Assembly: GCA_000438115.1 (NCBI GenBank)
Contig: FR903636.1
Span: forward strand, 45,824 to 83,789
Origin: Prevotella sp. CAG:617
GTDB taxonomy: Bacteria; Bacteroidota; Bacteroidia; Bacteroidales; Bacteroidaceae
Direction of reading: 5' to 3'
Length of the DNA stretch: 37,966 nt
Positions 22,632 through 29,913 of this stretch are shown here, in pieces. Position 1 is the stretch's first letter, and the number at the start of each line of letters is the position of its first letter. Both the position numbers and the translations under genes were made by a program. The notes beneath the pieces were generated by a model that was not told the DNA's origin, did not search any database, and saw nothing but the letters and a program-made list of their open reading frames with translations.

Positions 22632-23087
22632 TTAGAGCTGCAGCAGTTGCTCGCCGTGGGTTTTTGTCTTGATTTGCTTGGGGCCGATGATTTGTGTTAC
22701 CTTGCCCGTTTCGTCAATGATGACGGTGGTGCGCATCGTACCCATATAAGTACGGCCGTACATCTTCTTTTCGCCCCATACGCCGAAGGCTTCCACCAGC
22801 TGGTGGTCGGTGTCGGCAATCAGGCGGAACGGCAGTTCGTGTTTGGCGATGAACTTCTGGTGTGAGGCCTCATTGTCCACGCTGCAACCGATGATTTCAT
22901 ACCCTTTCTGGCGCAGGGCGTCATAGTTGTCGCGCAGGCTGCAGGCTTCGGCCGTACAGCCGGAGGTGTTGTCCTTGGGGTAGAAGTAGAGAATCACCTT
23001 GCGGCCGCGCAACTGGTCGGCGCGCACCTCCTCGCCCTGCTGGTCGCGGCCCAGCACTTCGGGAATCTGGTCACCTGTCTGTATCAT
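22632..23087 (-). CDS. bcp: Thioredoxin-dependent peroxiredoxin, Bcp/PrxQ type
   Basis: A 151-residue cytoplasmic thiol peroxidase that reduces hydrogen peroxide and organic hydroperoxides using thioredoxin. The active site is YFYPKDNTSGCTAEACSLRD, with peroxidatic Cys44 and resolving Cys49 five residues apart, as in the Bcp subgroup. The later PFRLIADTDHQLVEAFGVWG and the MGTMRTTVIIDETGKV region with its conserved arginine are also typical. Length is normal. It starts 29 bp after the upstream carboxynorspermidine synthase gene and lies 73 bp before recA; the three probably share a transcript. Linking an antioxidant enzyme with polyamine synthesis and recombination would make sense in a stress setting, but that is an inference from position only. 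Confidence 0.95.
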   Translation of the reverse strand: MIQTGDQIPEVLGRDQQGEEVRADQLRGRKVILYFYPKDNTSGCTAEACSLRDNYDALRQKGYEIIGCSVDNEASHQKFIAKHELPFRLIADTDHQLVEAFGVWGEKKMYGRTYMGTMRTTVIIDETGKVTQIIGPKQIKTKTHGEQLLQL

Positions 23088-23116
23088 AACGATATTGCGG
23101 TTAAAAGGGGATAGGC

Positions 23117-24316
23117 TTATTTTTCAAATTCAATGTCGCCGTCAATGATTTCGTGCCAGGGCAGACCTTGCTCGTTGAGGAGCTTCATGAAGGGGTCCGG
23201 ATCGAACTCTTCTACGTTCCATACGCCCGGACGCTTCCATACGCCTTCCATAAACAGGCGGGCACCAATCATGGCCGGTACGCCGGTAGTGTAGCTGACG
23301 CCCTGCATGCCGGTCTCTTCGTAGGCGGCGCGGTGTGAGCAGTTGTTGTAGACGTAGTAGGTCTTTTCCTTACCGTCCTTCAGTCCGCGGATGCGGCAGC
23401 CGATGCTGGTTTCGCCTTCGTAGTTTTCGCCTAGATCCTGCGGGTTGGGCAATACGGCCTTCAGGAACTGCAGGGGCACGATTTCCATGCCGTTGTAGTT
23501 GATGGGCTTGATGCTGGCCATGCCGATGTTCTGAATGACGCGCAGGTGGGTCAGATATTCCTGGCCGAAAGTCATCCAGAAGCGGGCGCGCTTGATGGTC
23601 GGGTAGTTCTTAACCAGGCTTTCCAACTCTTCGTGGTGGAGCAGGTAGCTCTCGCGCGGGCCTACGTTGGGGTAGGTCAGCGGACGGTGGATTTCGAGCG
23701 GTTCGGTTTCAATCCATTTGCCGTCTTCCCAGTACAGACCTTTCTGCGTGATTTCGCGGATATTGATTTCGGGGTTGAAGTTGGTGGCAAAGGCTTTATG
23801 ATGGTCGCCGGCGTTGCAGTCTACGATGTCCAGATACTGGATTTCGTCGAAGTGATGCTTGGCGGCATAAGCGGTGTATACGCTTGTTACGCCCGGGTCG
23901 AATCCGCAACCCAGGATGGCGGTCAGGCCGGCGTCTTCAAAGCGTTTTTTGTAGGCCCACTGCCAGCTGTATTCAAAGTGAGCTTCGTCTTTGGGTTCGT
24001 AGTTGGCCGTATCCAGATAGTTGACACCTGTTTTCAGACAGGCTTCCATGATGGTCAAGTCTTGATAGGGCAGGGCCAGATTCATGACGATGTCGGGTTG
24101 GAAACTCTTGAACAGGCTGACCAGTTCGTCTACATTGTCGGCATCCACCTGAGCGGTTTTGATAGCTGGGTTGCCGATGGCTTTAACTATGGCGTCGCAT
24201 TTGGATTGGGTGCGACTGGCAATCATGATGTCGGTAAAGACATCTGCATTCTTGGCTACTTTATGAGCGGCAACGGTGGCCACACCACCGGCTCCGATAA
24301 TTAAAACTTTTCCCAT
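23117..24316 (-). CDS. Saccharopine dehydrogenase family enzyme, probable carboxynorspermidine/carboxyspermidine synthase
   Basis: A 399-residue oxidoreductase with an N-terminal Rossmann fold (MGKVLIIGAGGVATVAAHKV). It matches the saccharopine dehydrogenase-like group that in Bacteroidetes and Vibrio acts as carboxynorspermidine (or carboxyspermidine) synthase: it joins aspartate semialdehyde to a diamine with NADPH, a step of the alternative polyamine pathway. Supporting stretches are ALPYQDLTIMEACLKTGVNY, LGCGFDPGVTSVYTAYAAKH, DIVDCNAGDHHKAFATNFNP and GVPAMIGARLFMEGVW. A true saccharopine dehydrogenase in lysine metabolism is the alternative. The decarboxylase partner NspC is not in the window. 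The ATG at 24316 is chosen because the Rossmann motif follows at once. A -7 element lies 26 bp upstream. Confidence 0.85.
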   Translation of the reverse strand: MGKVLIIGAGGVATVAAHKVAKNADVFTDIMIASRTQSKCDAIVKAIGNPAIKTAQVDADNVDELVSLFKSFQPDIVMNLALPYQDLTIMEACLKTGVNYLDTANYEPKDEAHFEYSWQWAYKKRFEDAGLTAILGCGFDPGVTSVYTAYAAKHHFDEIQYLDIVDCNAGDHHKAFATNFNPEINIREITQKGLYWEDGKWIETEPLEIHRPLTYPNVGPRESYLLHHEELESLVKNYPTIKRARFWMTFGQEYLTHLRVIQNIGMASIKPINYNGMEIVPLQFLKAVLPNPQDLGENYEGETSIGCRIRGLKDGKEKTYYVYNNCSHRAAYEETGMQGVSYTTGVPAMIGARLFMEGVWKRPGVWNVEEFDPDPFMKLLNEQGLPWHEIIDGDIEFEK

Positions 24317-24342
24317 GATGTTCGGTTTGGTTTGTATCTTCA

Positions 24343-24350
24343 CAAAGGTA
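24343..24350 (-). promoter_or_regulatory. -7 promoter element (TACCTTTG) for the carboxynorspermidine synthase-bcp-recA run
   Basis: Exact TAnnTTTG on the minus strand, 26 bp upstream of the first gene. The -33 element was not recognised. Confidence 0.5.
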
Positions 24351-24435
24351 CGAAAAAAATAAATGATGAATGTGATGTAATCAAAAAATAATCTGGCAAG
24401 AACCGGATAGTCGCTGCTTCCTTGTCAAGGCTGGT

Positions 24436-25362
24436 TCAGGAGTGGCGCGGCCGGATACGGCGGAGTACGGTGGAGAGTTTTCCCTGTACCTGCTTATTGA
24501 GTATGATGAATATGACGGCCAGAATAATCAGTCCGATTCCGGTTGCTTCAGACAGGGTAAATGGTTCCTGAAAAATCAGCACGCCTATGCTCACGGCTGT
24601 GACAGGTTCAAGTGCTCCTAAGATGGATGTCATTGTGCCGCCGATACGATGGACGGCCTGAACCAGAGTGATGTTGGATACAACGGTAGGTACGACTGCA
24701 AGCAAGGCTATCAGGACTACGGATGACATGCCTCCGGTTGTGGGCGGCTGTAGCCCTTCGGGAGCACAAACGGCATTGAGCAGAAACAGCAGACTGCTGA
24801 CGATGAACACGTAGAAAGCTAACTTTCGGCTGTTCATGTCGCGTACGCGTGAACGGTTGACAATGACGATGTAGCTGGCGTAGCATACCGCAGAAAGTAG
24901 TACGATGCCGATGCCTGTCGGTGAGAGGGTAAGTTCGCTGCCATGCAGTGAGAGCTTGGCTACCCCAAATATGGCCAGTACGATGGCCAGCCAGGTCAGA
25001 AGGGGGGTGCGCTCATGAAAAAACAGGAGCATGAGCAGGGTTACGAATACGGGATAAGTAAAGTGTATGGTGGTTGCCACGCCGGCTCCCATGTAGCTGT
25101 AGCCCATGAGCAGAAAAAGGGCGGAACCCGTGTAGAGCAATCCCAGCAGAATGAGTACCGGAAGGTCTGCACGCTCAATGCTGAACGTTTGTTTGCGGAC
25201 TTTCAGCATAATGCCTAAAGCGATGGCGGCAAACAGAAAACGATAGAACAGAATGGATGAAAATTGCATGCCGCGCTGCATGAGCGGAAGTGTGAACAGG
25301 GGAATGAGTCCGAAGGTGATTGACGTGGCAATACCGTAGAGAATACCTTTAAACTGGTTCAT
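24436..25362 (-). CDS. EamA/DMT-family transporter
   Basis: A 308-residue membrane protein with about ten helices in two EamA repeats (about 1-140 and 155-290), the drug/metabolite transporter layout. Typical stretches are FKGILYGIATSITFGLIPLF at the start of repeat one, VATTIHFTYPVFVTLLMLLF at its end, and GGTMTSILGALEPVTAVSIG near the end of repeat two, where the GALEP motif matches the family LGALLEPL-type signature. Members export amino acids, nucleosides, or other small metabolites; the substrate here is unknown. The ATG at 25362 is chosen because the first helix begins there. It stands alone: the ilvC terminator lies upstream, and its -7 element is at 25438-25445. Confidence 0.92.
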   Translation of the reverse strand: MNQFKGILYGIATSITFGLIPLFTLPLMQRGMQFSSILFYRFLFAAIALGIMLKVRKQTFSIERADLPVLILLGLLYTGSALFLLMGYSYMGAGVATTIHFTYPVFVTLLMLLFFHERTPLLTWLAIVLAIFGVAKLSLHGSELTLSPTGIGIVLLSAVCYASYIVIVNRSRVRDMNSRKLAFYVFIVSSLLFLLNAVCAPEGLQPPTTGGMSSVVLIALLAVVPTVVSNITLVQAVHRIGGTMTSILGALEPVTAVSIGVLIFQEPFTLSEATGIGLIILAVIFIILNKQVQGKLSTVLRRIRPRHS

Positions 25363-25437
25363 ATTTGCAGATGGAGTAATAATTTTTTTTATAGAGGAGT
25401 TTTTTGGGAAAACGGCGGGACGGCCGTTCGCGGTCTG

Positions 25438-25445
25438 CAAATTTA
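25438..25445 (-). promoter_or_regulatory. -7 promoter element (TAAATTTG) for the EamA gene
   Basis: Exact TAnnTTTG on the minus strand, between the ilvC terminator and the EamA start. It would leave a leader of about 70 nt containing an AACGGC/GCCGTT hairpin (25411-25428). Confidence 0.45.
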
Positions 25446-25480
25446 CGCTTTTTTCGTGAGTGATAAATGCGGCTTAGGTA

Positions 25481-25525
25481 TGAAAAAAATCTTTTGTTCC
25501 GAGATATTTCCGGAACAAAAGATTT
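25481..25525 (-). terminator. Terminator of the ilv operon
   Basis: Perfect 15-bp arms (25487-25501 and 25511-25525; core TCTTTTGTTCCG / CGGAACAAAAGA) around a 9-base loop. Read on the minus strand, the stem runs directly into a TTTTTT run. It begins 30 bp beyond the ilvC stop. Confidence 0.92.
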
Positions 25526-25555
25526 CAGTTAAAAAAACAGTATGTAAGAAATGGA

Positions 25556-26599
25556 TTATTCGTTTTCCGGACGCAATTGGCGCACGGTTGCTCCGGCACG
25601 CCACATTTCGCTGTCGTGCAGTGCCTGTAATTCCTTCTGCAATTTCTCACGGTAGTCGGGTTGAGAATTACTGTCGATGGAAATTTGAGCTTCGTTGCCG
25701 CTCTTTACGCTTTCGTACAGTTTTTGCATAACCGGTTTGATGGCATCGTGGAACGGTCCCATCCAATCCAGAGCACCACGTTGTGCCGTAGTAGAGCAGT
25801 TGGCGTACATCCAGTCCATACCTTTTGCGGCAAACAGGGGCATGAGTGATTGAGTCAGCTCTTCGCAAGTTTCGTTGAAGGCCTCAGAAGGTGTATGGCC
25901 GTTTTCACGCAATACCTCGTACTGAGCCAGCAGCAGACCCTGAATAGCACCCATCAGTGAGCCGCGTTCGCCTGTCAGGTCAGATGTGGCTTCACGCTGG
26001 AAGGTGGTTTCAAACAGATAGCCTGAGCCGATGCCAATGCCGAAGGCCAAAGCTTTGTCCTTGGCTTTGCCTGAGGCGTCCTGATAGATGGCGTATGATG
26101 AATTCAAACCGCGACCTTCCAGGAACATGGTGCGCAGTGAGGTTCCCGAACCTTTGGGAGCTACCATGATGACGTCGATGTCGGCGGGTGGAACTACGTT
26201 GGTACGGTCGTTCCAGGTAATGGCAAAACCATGTGAGAAATAGAGAGTCTTGCCCGGTGTGAGGTGTTTTTTGATCATGGGCCAAACCGAAATCTGTGCG
26301 GCGTCGGAAAGCAGCATGCAGATGATGGTACCACGGGCTGCGGCTTCTTCCAGAGAGAATAGCGTCTTGCCGGGAACCCATCCGTCAGCTATTGCTTTTT
26401 CGTAAGTCTTGCCTTCGCGCTGTCCTACAATGACGTTAAAACCGTTGTCTCGCAGGTTACATGCCTGACCGGGGCCCTGTACGCCGTAACCTAACACGGC
26501 GATGGTTTCGTCTTTCAGTACTTCGCGGGCTTTTTCAAGGGAGAACTCTTCGCGGGTGATTACTTCTTCTTCAACTCCGCCGAAATTCATTTTTGCCAT
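25556..26599 (-). CDS. ilvC: Ketol-acid reductoisomerase
   Basis: A 347-residue enzyme that isomerises and reduces 2-acetolactate (or 2-aceto-2-hydroxybutyrate) to the dihydroxy acid, the second step of valine and isoleucine synthesis. The N-terminal Rossmann part has AVLGYGVQGPGQACNLRDNG and the cofactor loop VGQREGKTYEKA. The C-terminal knotted domain has the acidic metal-binding stretch DLTGERGSLMGAIQGLL and, later, the glutamates of FNETCEELTQSL. It is the short, class I form. The start at 26599 (MAKMNFGGVEEE) is preferred to longer frames, since upstream sequence is a low-complexity leader. It is the last gene of the ilv operon, separated from the thioesterase by 130 bp that contain a stem-loop. 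Confidence 0.96.
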   Translation of the reverse strand: MAKMNFGGVEEEVITREEFSLEKAREVLKDETIAVLGYGVQGPGQACNLRDNGFNVIVGQREGKTYEKAIADGWVPGKTLFSLEEAAARGTIICMLLSDAAQISVWPMIKKHLTPGKTLYFSHGFAITWNDRTNVVPPADIDVIMVAPKGSGTSLRTMFLEGRGLNSSYAIYQDASGKAKDKALAFGIGIGSGYLFETTFQREATSDLTGERGSLMGAIQGLLLAQYEVLRENGHTPSEAFNETCEELTQSLMPLFAAKGMDWMYANCSTTAQRGALDWMGPFHDAIKPVMQKLYESVKSGNEAQISIDSNSQPDYREKLQKELQALHDSEMWRAGATVRQLRPENE

Positions 26600-26620
26600 T
26601 TTTTTCTGTTTTTTTTGTGA

Positions 26621-26661
26621 GATGTCTGGCGTTTCAAGGATTTTTAGTGTTTTCAGACATC
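26621..26661 (-). other. Stem-loop in the ilvC leader
   Basis: GATGTCTG (26621-26628) and CAGACATC (26654-26661) are perfect 8-bp arms around a 25-base loop. In the minus direction A-rich sequence, not a U-run, follows before the ilvC start, so this is not an intrinsic terminator. It may be a processing or regulatory structure. A second small hairpin, GTCCG/CGGAC (26717-26729), abuts the thioesterase stop. Confidence 0.45.
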
Positions 26662-26729
26662 CCGAGTGTAACAATAATAGATATTTCTTTTTTTTGTTTA
26701 TCTCGCAGTTGTGTTCGTCCGGTTCGGAC

Positions 26730-27491
26730 TTAGGAGGCTGCAAATTCTACGCGTGCCTTGCAGATGGGGGTGTCAGAACGTTTAATTTCTATTACGTAGT
26801 TGTCCTCTGCTTCTTCCTGAGTCAGGTAAAGATCCAGTTTCTGGTGACAGAAGGCCTCACTGCTATAAGTCATGTCAATTCTTCGCACTTCTTGCTCGCC
26901 TAATTTTTCGAAAGAGAACAAGTCAAGAATATGGTCGATGTAGCGGATGGAGTTAACGTGTCCGTTGATGTCAATATCGCTGTAATGGGCCGTAAAACTT
27001 CGGACCGGTTCGCTGGCATGACCTTTAATGCGGGCTGGTTCCGGTATGTGTACCTCCGGCCGGTGAACCTCAATGAGTGACATGGTGGGATGTTCCTGTT
27101 GCAGTTTTTCCAAACTGATAGGCCGGCGTGACTCACGACCGATGAGTGCCCAGATGGAGGATGCTGTGCCGTAGACGGTTCCGTCGGCTCCTACTATGCG
27201 GTAGTAGCGGTTGGTAAATTGCCGATAGATACTGTCTACCCATGTCTCGATACAATAGTCCTGATGAGTGGCGGGACGGCGGTTCATTTCAATTGTGAGG
27301 CGTGAGAGAACCCAAATACATGCTTCCTGTTCGGCCATTACACTTCCGAATCCGTAAGCAGCCGCGTGTTTGCTGGCACATTGCAGCAGGCGGATACCCA
27401 GCAGATTCCAGGAGATGTGGCCGGTAAAATCTTCGTGAAAGGGTTCTACCACAAAATGATAATATCCAATATGCTGATTTCCTTCAGTCAT
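26730..27491 (-). CDS. Acyl-ACP thioesterase (FatA/FatB-like)
   Basis: A 253-residue double hot-dog protein of the bacterial acyl-ACP thioesterase family, which hydrolyses acyl-acyl carrier protein to free fatty acid. The first hot-dog (about 8-130) has WVLSRLTIEMNRRPATHQDY and ETWVDSIYRQFTNRYYRIVG. The second (about 160-250) has SDIDINGHVNSIRYIDHILD (171-190), the NGHVNxxxY catalytic-region motif of the plant and bacterial enzymes. Length is normal. It lies between ilvN (11-bp gap) and ilvC in the same operon, a setting seen in other Bacteroidales. This suggests a role tied to branched acyl chains, which derive from the same 2-oxoacids, but chain specificity cannot be read from the sequence. 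Confidence 0.92.
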   Translation of the reverse strand: MTEGNQHIGYYHFVVEPFHEDFTGHISWNLLGIRLLQCASKHAAAYGFGSVMAEQEACIWVLSRLTIEMNRRPATHQDYCIETWVDSIYRQFTNRYYRIVGADGTVYGTASSIWALIGRESRRPISLEKLQQEHPTMSLIEVHRPEVHIPEPARIKGHASEPVRSFTAHYSDIDINGHVNSIRYIDHILDLFSFEKLGEQEVRRIDMTYSSEAFCHQKLDLYLTQEEAEDNYVIEIKRSDTPICKARVEFAAS

Positions 27492-27502
27492 GGTCTTGAG
27501 GA

Positions 27503-28084
27503 TTAGATGTCGTTTTTGTTTTTTTGCGCTTCAAAATCCAGCTGCCGTTGTTTCAGAAATTCATTCAATTCTTCTGTGCGGCTTTTGGTGACAGCAATGG
27601 CGCCCGAGCGTACGTATTGCAGCAGGCAACCACTGTCTTTCAGGCGTTGGTAGAGAGCTACAATCTCATCCGTAAGTCCTTCTTTCGAGACTATGGAATA
27701 GGTTGGGTTTACTTCCACTATTTTCCCGTCGTACAACCGGATTGACTTTGATATTTCTTTGTTTTCCAGTAGCTTGGGCGTGGCTATCTTGTATAGAGCC
27801 GACTCCATGATAAAGATGTCGGGATTCGTAAAATAGTTGGCCTGTATGACGTCTATCTTTTTTTCGATTTGGCGGGTTACGATCTGGATAGTTTCGGGAT
27901 CAGAGAAGCACGTGATGGTGTAGCAGTGTACGTTTTCCGTTCCTGATGCTGACACGTTGAGGCTTTCAATATTAAGTTGCCGGCGAGTAAATACGTTGGT
28001 AATCTGATTCAGAATACCAGCCAGGTTTTCTGAAAAGATGATGAGCGTATAGAGTGTTTTGCCGTCTTTCTGTTGTACTTTCAT
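27503..28084 (-). CDS. ilvN: Acetolactate synthase, small (regulatory) subunit
   Basis: A 193-residue regulatory subunit that activates IlvB and gives it feedback control by valine or other branched amino acids. The N-terminal ACT domain (about 5-80) starts KTLYTLIIFSENLAGILNQI-TNVFTRRQLNIESLNV, the normal ligand-binding region with the NLAGIL motif. A C-terminal domain follows (about 90-185; ESALYKIATP, VVEVNPTYSI-like KIVEVNPTYSIVSKEG, and DEIVALYQRL). The length is that of the longer IlvH/IlvN type. It begins 9 bp after the IlvB stop and is followed by the thioesterase after 11 bp, so all three are translated from one message. Confidence 0.95.
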   Translation of the reverse strand: MKVQQKDGKTLYTLIIFSENLAGILNQITNVFTRRQLNIESLNVSASGTENVHCYTITCFSDPETIQIVTRQIEKKIDVIQANYFTNPDIFIMESALYKIATPKLLENKEISKSIRLYDGKIVEVNPTYSIVSKEGLTDEIVALYQRLKDSGCLLQYVRSGAIAVTKSRTEELNEFLKQRQLDFEAQKNKNDI

Positions 28085-28093
28085 GTCGTAGGT

Positions 28094-29794
28094 TTATTTG
28101 ATTCTTAACAGCATATTGTCCACATCATTTCCGGGGCAGCACATGGGCAGTACTTCTCCTTCTTCAACAACGGCTACCTGCAGCAGGTAGGGGCCGGGGG
28201 TGGACAGCATTTCGTCAATGCCCTGGTCGAGGTCTTCGCGAGCGGTAATGGTGCGACACGGAATGCCGTAGGCTTCAGCAATTTTTTCGTAGTCCGGGTT
28301 CTTCATCGGCGTAAAGGAATAGCGCCGGCGGAAGAACAGTTCCTGCCATTGTCTGACATTGCCCAGATAGTTGTTGTTGAGCAGGATGATTTTTACCGGC
28401 GATTGCTGTTCCATGATGGTACCCAGTTCTTCAATGGTCATCTGGAATCCGCCGTCGCCAATAAAGAGACACACCGTGCGTTCAGGGGCGCCGAAAGTAG
28501 CACCGATAGCAGCTGGCAGGCCGTATCCCATGGTTCCCATGCCGCCTGAGGTGACAACGCTGCGTTTTTGGGTAAATTTGAAATAGCGTGCTGCCAACAT
28601 TTGATTCTGCCCGACGTCGGTGGTCATGATGGCCTTGCAGTCAGTCTTTTCAGCCACACGGCGGGCCACTTCACCCATTTTGATGGGGCCTTCGGTCGGA
28701 TGAATTTCCGGTTCGATGATCAGGCGGTTTTCCTTTTCCTGAAACGGTTGGAAACTCTGGCGCCAGGCACTGTGGCTGCATTGGTGCAGCAGCGCCGTGA
28801 CGGCTGTCAGCGTTTCTTTACAGTCACCCAATACGGCTACGTCAACTTTTACATTCTTGTTGATTTCAGCCGGATCAATGTCAAAGTGTATCTTTTTGGC
28901 CTGTCGGGCGTAAGTCGACAATTTTCCGGTGATTCGGTCGTCGAAACGCATGCCTATGGCAATGAGCAGGTCACATTCCTGTGTCATGTAGTTTGAAGCC
29001 AGGCTGCCGTGCATGCCCAGCATTCCCATGTTGAGCGGGTGATCGGAGGGCAAGGCTGAAAGGCCGAGCAGGGTGCATCCTGCCGGAGCGTCAGCCTTTT
29101 CAAGAAAGGTTTTCAGGATTTCCTGTGCTCCACTTAGCTCCACTCCCTGACCTACAAGCACCAGCGGCCGCTGGGCAGAGTTAATCAGGGCGGCAGCTTC
29201 GCGCACCGATTCCGGATCGGTAGCCGGAACAGGTATGTAGCTGCGTACAAAGTCAATATGCTGCGGTACGTATTCGGCCAGGTCGGTCTGTGCGTTTTTG
29301 GCAAAGTCCAGCACCACCGGTCCCGGGCGTCCGCTGCGGGCTATGTAGAATGCGCGGCTAACGGCCCACGCTACGTCCTTGGCTTCTCTGATTTGGTATG
29401 ACCATTTGCTGATGGGTTGGGTGATACCTACTACATCACATTCCTGAAAGGCATCTGTGCCCAGCATTGAGGCTCCTACCTGTCCGGTAATGACTACTAT
29501 GGGGGTACTGTCCATCATGGCATCGGCAATGCCAGTAATGGTATTGGTGGCGCCGGGCCCGCTGGTGACGAGGCATACGCCCACCTTTCCGCTTACACGG
29601 GCATAGCCTTCGGCAGCGTGTGCGGCTCCCTGTTCGTGGCGTACCAGAATGTGGTTCAGACGGTCACGATAGTCGTAAAGTGCATCATACACCGGCATGA
29701 TGGCACCACCGGGATATCCGAACAGAGTGGTCACCTTTTCGTCAACTAAAGCGCGCATCAGTATTTCTGCGCCTGTAATCATATCTTTTGCCAT
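28094..29794 (-). CDS. ilvB: Acetolactate synthase, large (catalytic) subunit
   Basis: A 566-residue thiamine diphosphate enzyme that condenses two pyruvates to 2-acetolactate, or pyruvate with 2-oxobutyrate for isoleucine. The N-terminal domain has FGYPGGAIMPVYDAL and the catalytic glutamate Glu54 in RHEQGAAHAAEGYARV. The middle FAD-binding-like domain is present (about 190-340; LGMLGMHGSLASNYM). The C-terminal domain has the cofactor motif GDGGFQMTIEELGTI ending in LLNNNYLGNVRQWQ. All parts are intact and the length is normal. It follows ilvD after 119 bp and is followed by ilvN after 9 bp. Confidence 0.96.
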   Translation of the reverse strand: MAKDMITGAEILMRALVDEKVTTLFGYPGGAIMPVYDALYDYRDRLNHILVRHEQGAAHAAEGYARVSGKVGVCLVTSGPGATNTITGIADAMMDSTPIVVITGQVGASMLGTDAFQECDVVGITQPISKWSYQIREAKDVAWAVSRAFYIARSGRPGPVVLDFAKNAQTDLAEYVPQHIDFVRSYIPVPATDPESVREAAALINSAQRPLVLVGQGVELSGAQEILKTFLEKADAPAGCTLLGLSALPSDHPLNMGMLGMHGSLASNYMTQECDLLIAIGMRFDDRITGKLSTYARQAKKIHFDIDPAEINKNVKVDVAVLGDCKETLTAVTALLHQCSHSAWRQSFQPFQEKENRLIIEPEIHPTEGPIKMGEVARRVAEKTDCKAIMTTDVGQNQMLAARYFKFTQKRSVVTSGGMGTMGYGLPAAIGATFGAPERTVCLFIGDGGFQMTIEELGTIMEQQSPVKIILLNNNYLGNVRQWQELFFRRRYSFTPMKNPDYEKIAEAYGIPCRTITAREDLDQGIDEMLSTPGPYLLQVAVVEEGEVLPMCCPGNDVDNMLLRIK

Positions 29795-29816
29795 ATTTTT
29801 TTCTTTTATTCAATGG

Positions 29817-29841
29817 GGCCGGGCAGACGGGCTGTGCGGCC
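29817..29841 (-). other. Stem-loop between ilvD and ilvB
   Basis: GGCCG (29817-29821) and CGGCC (29837-29841) pair, with an inner CAG/CTG pairing. Next to it a near-palindrome CGGAAAA-AA-TTTTCCG (29861-29876) forms a second small hairpin. Neither has a clear downstream U-run in the minus direction; they may tune the level of ilvB relative to ilvD. Confidence 0.35.
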
Positions 29842-29913
29842 GAATTAAAAATAAGTCGGTCGGAAAAAATTTTCCGCGGCTTCCATTTCCGATTCCGAGA
29901 GACTTTAATCTTT

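Noticed and set aside
23546..24304. A 252-codon open frame on the plus strand
   Set aside because: Antisense to the carboxynorspermidine synthase-like gene; no signal or domain and no promoter.
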